Made by a program: the position numbers and the translations under genes. Shown one piece after another: positions 34,775-42,202 of a DNA stretch of 54,427 nt. The notes beneath the pieces are model-generated. The model was not told where the DNA came from. It did not search any database and saw only the letters and a program-made list of their open reading frames with translations. Each line of letters begins with the position of its first letter. Positions within the stretch are counted from its first letter, which is position 1. The stretch comes from an uncultured Duganella sp. (GTDB taxonomy: Bacteria > Pseudomonadota > Gammaproteobacteria > Burkholderiales > Burkholderiaceae), in contig CAMLRG010000007.1 in NCBI GenBank assembly GCA_946482335.1, positions 1-54,427 of the forward strand, in the 5' to 3' direction.

Positions 34775-35407
34775 ATGATGAATGCAACGACTTTTTTCCG
34801 CAGCATGCCCCGCTACCTGCGCACATGCCTGATGGCGCTGGCCCTGGGCCTGTGCGGCCCGGCGATGGCGGAGGTGATGCTGCAAGTGACGCTGGACACG
34901 GCCAAGTTCAATGCCAATCCGGGCGGTACCACGCCTGGCTACCTGGATTTCCAGTTTGTCGCCGGCGGCTCGGATCCGGCGCCCTTGGCCACGGTCACCA
35001 TGGGCAACCTGCAGGGATTCGACATGGCCGGCTTCGCCCCAACCGAAGTAGAGCCGGTGCCCGGCGGCTTCCAGTTCGATAACGCGCAGTGGAATAGCTT
35101 GCTTTACACGGGCGAGTTCGGGAATGCCTTCAGTTTTGTCCTGCGGTTTGCCGGCGACGTGAGCGACCTCGCCTGGTCCAGTTTCGTCATCTCGGCCTAC
35201 GGCATCGATTGGCAGCCCCTGTTCCAGGACGAGGCCCTGGTGATCCTGACCTGGGCCAAGGTGGGCGACGTTGCCGGCGTCAACGAGCAATTGGTTGACC
35301 CGACGGTTGCCACGATTGCCCCGGCGGCCGCCGTGCCGGAACCGGGCGCGCTGGCGCTGGCTGCGCTGGGCTTGCTGATGTTGGTCATGGTGCGCCGCCG
35401 CGCCTGA
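34775..35407 (+). CDS. PEP-CTERM sorting domain protein
   Basis: A 210-aa exosortase substrate. The signal peptide ends at GPAMA (about residue 32). The mature part resembles NF038129-type short PEP-CTERM proteins, but I am not sure of a family. The C-terminus is a textbook PEP-CTERM tail: VPEP, a hydrophobic helix (GALALAALGLLMLVMV) and RRRA. XrtB would cut at the PEP motif and release or anchor the protein with the EPS. It lies 8 nt after the nuclease gene, probably in one transcript, and is followed by a strong terminator. Confidence 0.92.
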   Translation: MMNATTFFRSMPRYLRTCLMALALGLCGPAMAEVMLQVTLDTAKFNANPGGTTPGYLDFQFVAGGSDPAPLATVTMGNLQGFDMAGFAPTEVEPVPGGFQFDNAQWNSLLYTGEFGNAFSFVLRFAGDVSDLAWSSFVISAYGIDWQPLFQDEALVILTWAKVGDVAGVNEQLVDPTVATIAPAAAVPEPGALALAALGLLMLVMVRRRA

Positions 35408-35438
35408 GCGCCCCACCCAGGGTTGCACAAACGCCACA

Positions 35439-35476
35439 GGCACTTCGGGAGTTTCGGCCCCCGAAGTGCCTTTTCA
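35439..35476 (+). terminator. Rho-independent terminator after the PEP-CTERM gene
   Basis: A perfect 11-bp stem, GGCACTTCGGG at 35439-35449 paired with CCCGAAGTGCC at 35460-35470, with a 10-nt loop and a TTTT run directly after. It ends the nuclease/PEP-CTERM transcript. Confidence 0.9.
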
Positions 35477-35603
35477 TTTGAAAGCTACAGAGTGAAGCGC
35501 GGGATTTATTTCGGCAAAATATTAATGATTAAATAAAATTGTATTAGCGGGCGGGACTTGGCATGATCCATAGTTTTCCTCATCGCGATCCGCATTGTTT
35601 GCC

Positions 35604-36299
35604 ATGTCCTTCACCATTCTCGTCATCGACAGCGACCCTGCCGTGCAGCAACTGCTGGCCCTGAACCTGGGGCAAGCGGGCTACACGGTGCAGTGCCAGC
35701 GCGACGGCACCGCAGCGTTGGACGCGCTGCAGGGCGAGCTGCCGGAAGCGGTGTTGCTGGAGTGGGATTTGCCGGGCCAGTCCGGCCTGTCGCTGATCCG
35801 CCGCTGGCGCGCCGCGCCGGCCACGCGCGACTTGCCGATCCTGATGCTGAGCGCGCGCTGCGCCGAACAGGACAAGGTGCTGGCCCTGGAGAGCGGCGCC
35901 GACGATTTCATTTGCAAGCCCTTTGGTCCGCGCGAAACCATCGCGCGCCTGCACGCGGTGCTGCGCCGCCGCCATCCGGCTGCCATGCCGGGCGCCTTGC
36001 AGATGGCCGGCTTGCGGCTGGACCCGCATACCCTGAGCGTGACGGCCGGCGACCGCCAACTGAACCTGGGCCGGGTCGAATTCCGCTTGCTGAACTACCT
36101 GATGCACCATCCGGGCCGGGTGCATAGCCGCGCCCAATTGCTGGACCAGGTGTGGGGCAGCCATGTCTACCTCGACGAGCGCACGGTCGACGCGCACGTG
36201 GGCCGCTTGCGCAGTGCCTTGCAGCCAAGCGGGCTGCAGGATGCGATCCAGACCGTCCGCGGCAGCGGCTACCGCTTCCAATCGAGCGCCCGATGCTGA
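35604..36299 (+). CDS. OmpR/PhoB-type response regulator with altered phosphorylation site
   Basis: A 231-aa regulator with an N-terminal receiver domain (about 3-118) and a C-terminal winged helix (about 135-230: LGRVEFRLLNYLMHHPGRV, RTVDAHVGRLRSAL, IQTVRGSGYRF). The receiver has Glu53 in VLLEWDLPG, where PhoB-type proteins have the phospho-accepting Asp. The acidic pocket reads IDSD (Asp9, Ser10, Asp11) in place of E-D-E, so the metal-binding second acid is Ser. Ser in MLSAR and Lys in CKPFGPRE are kept. It may act without phosphorylation, the Glu mimicking the active state. No histidine kinase is adjacent. The start is ATG 35604. It overlaps epsA (ATG 36293), suggesting a shared role in EPS or PEP-CTERM gene control. 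Confidence 0.9.
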   Translation: MSFTILVIDSDPAVQQLLALNLGQAGYTVQCQRDGTAALDALQGELPEAVLLEWDLPGQSGLSLIRRWRAAPATRDLPILMLSARCAEQDKVLALESGADDFICKPFGPRETIARLHAVLRRRHPAAMPGALQMAGLRLDPHTLSVTAGDRQLNLGRVEFRLLNYLMHHPGRVHSRAQLLDQVWGSHVYLDERTVDAHVGRLRSALQPSGLQDAIQTVRGSGYRFQSSARC

Positions 36300-36997
36300 T
36301 TCCGGATTCGCGCGAACAGGAATACCTGCTGCACGCGCTGGAAGGCGCGCCGGCCATCAGCACGCAGCGCGAATTGTTCCTGTGGAGCCAGGGCGCCTTG
36401 CAAGCCGTGTTGCCGCATGCGGCACTGTTATGCATCGCGCTCGATGAACAGGGCAGGGCGCGTCAGCTGGCATGCTTGCACAGCACGCCGCTGGCGCCTG
36501 CCGCGCGCGCCTTGCTCTGCGATGCGGTGCAGGGGCCGGCGCCGGCGTGGCTGCGGCAATGGCAGGCCGGCGGCGGCCAGCCGCTGGCGCTGCCGGCCGG
36601 CACCCTGGGCCATGGGCTGATCCATGGCAGCGGCACCCTGGCCGGTGGCGGCAGCGCCTTTGCCCTGCTGGGCTTGCCTGCCGCGGCAGGCCCGCGCGAA
36701 GCGTGGCTGCTGCAATTGCTGCTGCCTTACCTGCACCTGGCGCTGCAGCGCATTGCCACCACGTCGGCGATGGCGGCGGCGAGCGCCCGCGTGAGGGGAC
36801 CGGCGCCGGAAGTGTCGCCGCGCCAGGCGGAAATCCTGGAATGGCTGCGCGAAGGCAAGAGCAATGAGGAAATCGGCCACCTGCTGGGCATCAGCGCGCT
36901 GACGGTCAAGAACCATTTGCAGCGCCTGTACCGCCAACTGGGCGTCAGCAACCGCGCCCATGCCGTGGCGCGCAGCACAGCCCTGGCGCACGGTTGA
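36293..36997 (+). CDS. epsA: EpsA family LuxR-type transcriptional regulator
   Basis: A 234-aa protein with an N-terminal sensory-like region (MLIPDSREQEYLLHALEGA, typical of EpsA of XrtB/EPS loci) and a C-terminal LuxR helix-turn-helix (about 168-230: VSPRQAEILEWLREGKSNEE, IGHLLGISALTVKNHLQRLY, LGVSNRAHAVAR). EpsA is the locus-associated regulator in several betaproteobacterial EPS systems; its signal is unknown. Here it is about 5 kb downstream of the EPS genes rather than at their head, and overlaps the response regulator by 7 nt (ATGCTGA). It is the best candidate activator of the EPS locus. No receiver domain is present. Confidence 0.87.
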   Translation: MLIPDSREQEYLLHALEGAPAISTQRELFLWSQGALQAVLPHAALLCIALDEQGRARQLACLHSTPLAPAARALLCDAVQGPAPAWLRQWQAGGGQPLALPAGTLGHGLIHGSGTLAGGGSAFALLGLPAAAGPREAWLLQLLLPYLHLALQRIATTSAMAAASARVRGPAPEVSPRQAEILEWLREGKSNEEIGHLLGISALTVKNHLQRLYRQLGVSNRAHAVARSTALAHG

Positions 36998-37049
36998 CCG
37001 GCGGCGCGGCGGGCGCCATGATGGACCCATTCATCCCTGGAGCTACCCC

Positions 37050-37424
37050 ATGAAACGCCTCGTCCTGCTGTTGGCATGCCTGGCCGGCGCCTGCAGCCAT
37101 GCCGCCCCCGGCGGCAAGTCCGATACGCTGGGCCAATTGCGGGCAGTGGGCCGCGCTGCCGCCTGCACCGCCGACACCCAATGCCGCACCGTGCCCGTTG
37201 GCGCCAAGGCGTGCGGCGGGCCGGAATCCTACCTCGCTTATTCGACCGCCGCCCACCGCCCGGAACAGGTGATGGCGCTGGCCGAGCGCTACCGCCAGGA
37301 ACGCCAGGCGGAGAACGCACGCAGCGGCCTGGCCAGCGATTGCCGCATGCTGATGGACCCGGGCGCCCAGTGCCGTGCCGGTACCTGCCAGCTCGGCACG
37401 GGCGGCGCCGCGGCGGCGCAATAA
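37050..37424 (+). CDS. Small Cys-rich lipoprotein of unknown function
   Basis: A 124-aa predicted lipoprotein. The signal ends in the lipobox LAGAC with lipidated Cys15. The mature part has six Cys residues in a regular pattern (ACTADTQCRTV, KACGGPESYLAYST, SDCRMLMDPGAQCRAGTCQLG), suggesting disulfides. I do not recognise an established functional family. The start is ATG 37050 after GGAG; the longer frame from 36960 overlaps epsA. It converges with the subtilase gene, separated by a terminator hairpin. Confidence 0.75.
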   Translation: MKRLVLLLACLAGACSHAAPGGKSDTLGQLRAVGRAAACTADTQCRTVPVGAKACGGPESYLAYSTAAHRPEQVMALAERYRQERQAENARSGLASDCRMLMDPGAQCRAGTCQLGTGGAAAAQ

Positions 37425-37452
37425 AAAACGCCGCGCCAGATGGCGCGGCGTT
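37423..37452 (-). terminator. Rho-independent terminator of the subtilase operon
   Basis: A 12-bp GC-rich palindrome (arms 37427-37438 and 37441-37452). Read on the minus strand it is followed by a run of six T, a strong intrinsic terminator 20 nt after the subtilase stop. On the plus strand it has no T-run, so it serves the lipoprotein gene poorly. Confidence 0.88.
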
Positions 37453-37471
37453 CCCAGGGCGTTGCCGCCGC

Positions 37472-40400
37472 TTAGTCGCGGCGCTCGACCATCTTGCGTT
37501 CCACATTCTGCTCCGGCAGCGGAATGGTGGTGTCGACTTCCAGCAGGGTGGTGGAAGTGCTGCCGCCAGTGGCCGTGAAGTGGACGGCGCCCAGGTGCTT
37601 GGCGCTGCCCAGGCCGGACCAGGAGGCGCCCACGGTGGCCGTGGCGCCGGTGTACACCAGCGCCGGCAAGCCAACCTTCAAGTTGCCGCCCAGTTCATTG
37701 CTGGCCACGGTCCACGATGACAGCGTGTAGGTCGCGCTCCCTTCATGCGGCGCATAGCCGACCACGCAGGCCTTGTAGCTGCCGGCCGCCGGACGGATCA
37801 GGGTGACCATCTCGTTGGAGGTCGCGCCGCCGCTGCTGCCGACTACTTCGCCGGCGCCATTCAGCACGATCATGTCCAGGTCATCCGTGGTGCCGGCGGC
37901 ATGGCCGGAGGTGTCGGCATCGTACAGGGCAAAGCGCGCCACCAGCGCGTTGGCCGGTACGTTCACGGTATGCACCTTGACGCCGCTGTCCCCGCCCGCC
38001 TGGCAAGCGGCCAAGCCGCCGTCGGCGGAGGCGTCGGTGCCCACGCTGGCCTGGGTGCGGGTGGCCGGTTTCAGGCCGCCTTTCAGGGCGGTCAGCGCGC
38101 CCGTGTAGCCGGTGCCGATGGTGAAGGCGGTGCTGCCGGTGGCCGCTTCGCTATACACCTTGGACGGCGTGGCGATCATGGCCGCGCGGGCGGTCAATGG
38201 GCTGCGCACCACGTGGCTGCCGTCGGTCCAGGTCAGGTTGCCGTAGGCCCAGGTATTGGCCGGCGCGCTGACGTTGGTCAGGCTGACGCTGAAGCTGGCC
38301 TTGGCGCCCGGGGCCAAGGTGAGGCTGGACGGGTTCACCACCACATTGAAGCCCGGCAGGCTGGCGCTGGCCGTATACGTCGCCGTTTCGCTGCCGACGT
38401 TGGTCACGGTGCGGGTCATGGTCAGCTTGCCCAGCACGGCGGAAGCGGTCAGCGACGCCAGGTTCAGGTTATACGGCTGGATGGTGCCGAACGGTGCGCA
38501 GGTGGCGCCGGACAAGGTGCCGGGGATGCCGCACATGAAACGGATCCAGTCCAGCGGGCCGGAGTCGTACACCAGGCCGGGATCGACGGCCTTGTTCGGC
38601 CGCACATGGCCGGCGCCCTGGCCCCACGGCAGCGTACCGGCGGCCATGCCTGGCTGGGCGTCGGCAAAGGTGTCGCCGGCCGTGGTCATCAGGGCCGACT
38701 TGATGGCGGCCGGCGACCAGTCGGGATGGGCATGACGCAGCAGCGCGCCCAGGCCGGCCACGTGGGGGCTGGACATCGAGGTGCCGTTGTAGCTGGCCCA
38801 GTTGGCGTAGGGCACCAGGGTGCCGTCGGCAATGGCGTCGCGCTCGGCCTGGGTGCCATAGTCGGCGGTCACGGCGGCCAGCACGTCGACCCCGGGCGCG
38901 GTCAGGTCCGGCTTGAGGATATTGGCGTTGTGCTTGTTCGGCCCGCGCGAAGAGAAGTCGGCCATGATCGGCGCCGGGGTGGCGCTGGTGGTCAGCACCG
39001 ACTTGCTCATCGCGCTGGTGCCGTTCGGGTTGGCCATGATCCAGCTGCGCACGGCCGTGCCGTCGCTGAACTTCAGGTGCACGGTGGGGATGGTGTGCGG
39101 ATCGGCCACGATGGTTTGCGCCGACGAGGTGTTCATCAGGACCATGCCGACGCCGCCGGCCTCCTTGACGGCGCGCGACTTGTCCACGCGGGCGCTGTTG
39201 CCGCGTTCGCAGAACAGGACCTTGCCGGCCGCCTTGGCCGGGTCGAGTGCCGCATCCGGGCCGCCGCCATAGGTGGTGCGGTCGGCCGCGGTGTAGCACA
39301 GCCGCGCCGCAGCCTTGTCGGCCGTACTGAGCTCCGCGTAGGGCTTCATTGCCGCGTCGCGCGCCAGGATGGTCGGGGTGGCCGGCAGTGGTACCTGGTT
39401 ATACGATGCGCCGGTATAGGTGGCGTTGTTGGCCAGGGTCAGGTCGGCGGCGCTGAGACGGTTATGGGTCGAGGCGCCGACCGTAGTCAGCCACGGCGAC
39501 AGGTGGGCCACGGCGTTGGACGGGCCGGCGTTGCCGGCGGAGGCGGCCACGAACACGCCGGCCGCCGCGGCATTGAAGAATGCGATTTCGACCGGGTCGG
39601 TGACGCTGCTCTGCGAACCGCTGATGGAGAAGTTCAGCACGTGCACGCCGTCGGCCACGGCCTGGTCGATGGCCGCCACGCTGTCGGAGTTGTAGCAGGA
39701 ATTTCGGCTGCCGGTGCCGTCCGGGTTGGTGGGGTCGGGATAGGTCCAGCACACCTTGTAGGCCGCGATGCGGGCGCGCGGCGCCATGCCGGACATGCTG
39801 CCCACCGGCACGCCGGACAGGCTGCCGTTGGCGCCGAAATTGCCGCCGGCGGTGCTGGCGGTATGGGTGCCGTGGCCGCCATGGCCGGTGGCGCCTGCCA
39901 GCGAATCGCGCGGCGACAGGAAGTCGGTCCAGTGCATGGGGCGGCCGCTGGACAGGAAGCCCGCGTTGAAGTAGCGCGCGCCGATCAGCTTGTTGTTGCA
40001 GTGGGAAGTCGTAAAGCCTTCGCCGGCCTGGCAGGCGCCATTCCAGTTGGCGGGCGCACCGTAAGCCAGGGTGCCGCCAACGTCGAAGGTCGGCTTGCCC
40101 TGGTCGTCCACGCGGTCGGCATAGGACGTGTGTTCGGGCCAGATGCCGCCGTCAACGATGCCGATCACCACGTTTTCGCCGGCTTGGGCGGTGCCGCCCA
40201 GCTTGGCCCACAGGCCGTCGCCCGGCGCATCGAGGCCCAGGAATTTCGGCGTGTAATTGGTGTCGAGCGCGCGCGGTTCGTCGGCGCTGATGTTGGCCAC
40301 CGCGCTGGATTTTTTCAGCGCGCGCACTTCGGCAGCGGTCAGGCGGGCGGCAAAGCCGTTCAGCACCAGCTTGTAGTTGTGCAAGACGGTGGCGGCCGGC

Positions 40401-40654
40401 ACCAGGGCGGTGGCGCTGGCTTGCTGCCGGTCCAGGTAGGCGATGTAGTCCTGCACGTTTTGTGCATTGACGTCGAGGCGGGTGCCGGCGGCGGGTTTGG
40501 TGGCAGCCAGGCCGCTTACGCCGCCGGTATAGTTGGCCACCGGCGCGTCGGCCAATTGCACGATATAGGTGTGGCGCGCTTCGTCGGCGCCGGCTTGCAC
40601 GGCCAGGCCGGACAGCAGGGCCATCACGGCCAGGGTCAGGGGACGCAGTTTCAT
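37472..40654 (-). CDS. Secreted plant-type subtilase (S8 serine peptidase)
   Basis: A 1060-aa exported peptidase. The signal peptide ends near residue 23 (VQAGA), followed by an I9 propeptide inhibitor (about 25-130: HTYIVQLADAPV, LNGFAARLTAAEV). The S8 domain has catalytic Asp168 (IGIVDGGIWPEH), His261 (GHGTHTAST) and Ser626 (YNGTSMSSPHVAG). A PA domain is inserted between His and Ser (about 430-560), as in plant SBT enzymes and bacterial relatives. An Fn3-like domain (about 750-830, TMTRTVTNVGSETATYTASA) and a further beta domain end the protein. There is no PEP-CTERM or membrane anchor. It lies 22 nt after the PEP-CTERM gene on the same strand, so they are probably co-transcribed, with an AGAAGGA site before its ATG. 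Confidence 0.93.
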   Translation of the reverse strand: MKLRPLTLAVMALLSGLAVQAGADEARHTYIVQLADAPVANYTGGVSGLAATKPAAGTRLDVNAQNVQDYIAYLDRQQASATALVPAATVLHNYKLVLNGFAARLTAAEVRALKKSSAVANISADEPRALDTNYTPKFLGLDAPGDGLWAKLGGTAQAGENVVIGIVDGGIWPEHTSYADRVDDQGKPTFDVGGTLAYGAPANWNGACQAGEGFTTSHCNNKLIGARYFNAGFLSSGRPMHWTDFLSPRDSLAGATGHGGHGTHTASTAGGNFGANGSLSGVPVGSMSGMAPRARIAAYKVCWTYPDPTNPDGTGSRNSCYNSDSVAAIDQAVADGVHVLNFSISGSQSSVTDPVEIAFFNAAAAGVFVAASAGNAGPSNAVAHLSPWLTTVGASTHNRLSAADLTLANNATYTGASYNQVPLPATPTILARDAAMKPYAELSTADKAAARLCYTAADRTTYGGGPDAALDPAKAAGKVLFCERGNSARVDKSRAVKEAGGVGMVLMNTSSAQTIVADPHTIPTVHLKFSDGTAVRSWIMANPNGTSAMSKSVLTTSATPAPIMADFSSRGPNKHNANILKPDLTAPGVDVLAAVTADYGTQAERDAIADGTLVPYANWASYNGTSMSSPHVAGLGALLRHAHPDWSPAAIKSALMTTAGDTFADAQPGMAAGTLPWGQGAGHVRPNKAVDPGLVYDSGPLDWIRFMCGIPGTLSGATCAPFGTIQPYNLNLASLTASAVLGKLTMTRTVTNVGSETATYTASASLPGFNVVVNPSSLTLAPGAKASFSVSLTNVSAPANTWAYGNLTWTDGSHVVRSPLTARAAMIATPSKVYSEAATGSTAFTIGTGYTGALTALKGGLKPATRTQASVGTDASADGGLAACQAGGDSGVKVHTVNVPANALVARFALYDADTSGHAAGTTDDLDMIVLNGAGEVVGSSGGATSNEMVTLIRPAAGSYKACVVGYAPHEGSATYTLSSWTVASNELGGNLKVGLPALVYTGATATVGASWSGLGSAKHLGAVHFTATGGSTSTTLLEVDTTIPLPEQNVERKMVERRD

Positions 40655-40676
40655 TATCTATCCTTCTCGTCTCGGG

Positions 40677-41417
40677 TTATCGGGCGCGGCGGCGGATGGC
40701 GGCCAGGCCGGCCAGGCCCAACAGCAGCAGCGGCGCGGAGCCGGGCAGCGGCAATTCGACTTGCAGGTCGTCGATCGCGAACTGGGCGGCATTCGGCGCC
40801 CACTCGGCCATGTTGAAGCAGCCGCCGTTGCCGTCGAACAGGCAGGCGCTGATATTCACGTTGGTCAGGCGCAGGGCGGCGAAGGCATCGTCCAGCATCC
40901 AGGTCGAGAACATGAAGTGGCCATTGCCATCCTGGCCGGCGAAGCCGGCACTGCGCGTGACGCTGCTGCCGTCCTCGGTGGTGGCGTGCAGCACCAGCTG
41001 GCCATAGCTGCCGTCGGCCAGCCCGCCGGTCGGCGCGAAGAAGGCGAAGCGCAGCGAACGCAGGTTGTAAAAGTTGCCGGCGCGCCCGACGTCGACCGAA
41101 CCGTCATTCCAGCCGGCGTAGTAATTGCCCGTGGCGCCAGTGGGGCAATCGAGGACGGCGCCGCAGCTATTGGGATCATCGCTACTGAGGATTTCGCCGC
41201 CCATGCCCTCGCTGATGCCGAGCGATTGGGCGAACGCCGAAATGCGGGCGGTGAATTTGAGGCCGCCGTCCGCGAAGCTTTCGCCGTGGTTATAGACCAT
41301 GGGCAGCTGGGCATCCAGGTTGGCCAGGCCGGCGTGCGCCGGGGCGGAGAGCATTGCGGCGGCGCCGACCAGGGTGCAGCCGGCCAGCTTCTTGAAGCGT
41401 GTGAGATGTCGATTCAT
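40677..41417 (-). CDS. PEP-CTERM protein of the QFxxD (NF038120-like) type
   Basis: A 246-aa exosortase substrate. The signal peptide ends at SAPAHA (about residue 29). The body has Cys pairs (NSCGAVLDCPTG, NISACLFDGNGGCFNM) and the family-like ending AAQFAIDDLQVELPLP. The sorting tail is LPLPGS, a hydrophobic helix and RRRAR, a variant of the PEP motif in which the Glu is Leu. This matches the group I know as NF038120. It heads a two-gene operon with the subtilase and diverges from the secretion cluster. The protein would be processed by XrtB; its function is unknown. Confidence 0.86.
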   Translation of the reverse strand: MNRHLTRFKKLAGCTLVGAAAMLSAPAHAGLANLDAQLPMVYNHGESFADGGLKFTARISAFAQSLGISEGMGGEILSSDDPNSCGAVLDCPTGATGNYYAGWNDGSVDVGRAGNFYNLRSLRFAFFAPTGGLADGSYGQLVLHATTEDGSSVTRSAGFAGQDGNGHFMFSTWMLDDAFAALRLTNVNISACLFDGNGGCFNMAEWAPNAAQFAIDDLQVELPLPGSAPLLLLGLAGLAAIRRRAR

Positions 41418-41752
41418 GATGCGTTCCTTGACTTGTTCTATGGGTCGAAACGGCTTTGTCCCTGCATTGCACAGGTTGCAATAAATATAGCGTTGTCACG
41501 CTGCGATGTGGTCAAAGTTTCAATGACATAAATTCAATTTTGTGCGATGAAAAACAAACAATATTTGGACACTCCTATGGCGCTTGCCACGCCGGGTGTT
41601 TTATTTCTTGTGAAAAATCTGCGACACTTTTGATAACAATCAATCGAAAAGCGTTGGGGCGGGCCCGGGCCGGCCGTGCACCGCAGAAAAGATTGTCGAA
41701 ACCTAAAACTGCGTGGTAGCCTGTGCAGTTCCTTATGAGGCGGAGGTAGTTG
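41418..41752. promoter_or_regulatory. 335-nt divergent intergenic region between PEP-CTERM and secretion operons
   Basis: This gap is clearly AT-richer than the flanking genes and has no convincing gene; the frame 41456-41719 lacks a ribosome site and any family resemblance. For the gspG operon, TTGTGA at 41608-41613 and GATAAC at 41632-41637 with an 18-nt spacer form a possible sigma-70 promoter. A GGAGG site at 41742-41746 lies 6 nt before ATG 41753. For the minus-strand PEP-CTERM gene, TATATT-like sequence near 41480 is a possible -10 without a well-spaced -35. No clear sigma-54 site was seen on either strand. Confidence 0.4.
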
Positions 41753-42184
41753 ATGTTTGCAGCACGGATTCACAGCAAGGCCGGCAAGGGCTTCACCCTG
41801 CTCGAGCTGCTGGTGGTGATCGTCATCATCGGTTTGCTGGCCGCATATGTTGGCCCGAAATATTTCTCCCAATTGGGCAAATCGGAAGTCACGGTCGCCA
41901 AGGCGCAGATCGAGGCATTCGAGAAAGCGCTCGACACCTACCGCCTGGACGTCGGCCGCTATCCCACCACTGAAGAGGGCCTGGGGGCGCTGCTCGCGGC
42001 ACCGGCCACGGCGGGCGCCAAGTGGAACGGTCCCTACCTGAAAAAGGGCGTGCCGCCCGATCCATGGGGCCGCCCTTACCAGTACAAGGCGCCTGGCGCC
42101 AAGGCGGAATTCGAGATCATCTCCCTCGGCAAGGATGGCCAGCCGGGCGGGGAGGGCGAGAACGCCGACATCGGCGCCCAGTAA
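41753..42184 (+). CDS. gspG: Major pseudopilin GspG
   Basis: A 143-aa type II secretion major pseudopilin. A short leader ends at AGKG, with the prepilin peptidase site Gly/FTLLELLVV and the conserved Glu at position +5. The hydrophobic helix is followed by EKALDTYRLDVGRYPTTEEGL, then the GspG landmarks GPYLKKGVPPDPWGRPYQYK and the calcium-loop region SLGKDGQPGGEGENADI. It would assemble the periplasmic pseudopilus. The start is ATG 41753 after GGAGG; TTG 41750 is adjacent and less likely. It is the first gene of the secretion cluster. Confidence 0.94.
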   Translation: MFAARIHSKAGKGFTLLELLVVIVIIGLLAAYVGPKYFSQLGKSEVTVAKAQIEAFEKALDTYRLDVGRYPTTEEGLGALLAAPATAGAKWNGPYLKKGVPPDPWGRPYQYKAPGAKAEFEIISLGKDGQPGGEGENADIGAQ

Positions 42185-42202
42185 GGCTGCGCGGCCTGTA
42201 CC

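Noticed and set aside
35561..35582. TTGGCATGATCCATAG before the response regulator as a sigma-54 promoter
   Set aside because: The -24 half matches well, but the -12 half has AG where GC is required.
37745..40816. A 1023-codon plus-strand open frame opposite the subtilase gene
   Set aside because: It mirrors the subtilase codons, is rich in Gly, Arg and Ala, and shows no domain; the minus strand has a signal peptide and full catalytic triad.
41577..41595. TGGCGCTTGCCACGC as a -24/-12 sigma-54 promoter for gspG
   Set aside because: The GG and GC are 10 nt apart, but the surrounding -24 and -12 bases match the consensus poorly and it sits about 160 nt from the start.
41456..41719. An 87-codon frame in the divergent intergenic region
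   Set aside because: It has no Shine-Dalgarno and no similarity, and spans a region with promoter-like AT-rich sequence.
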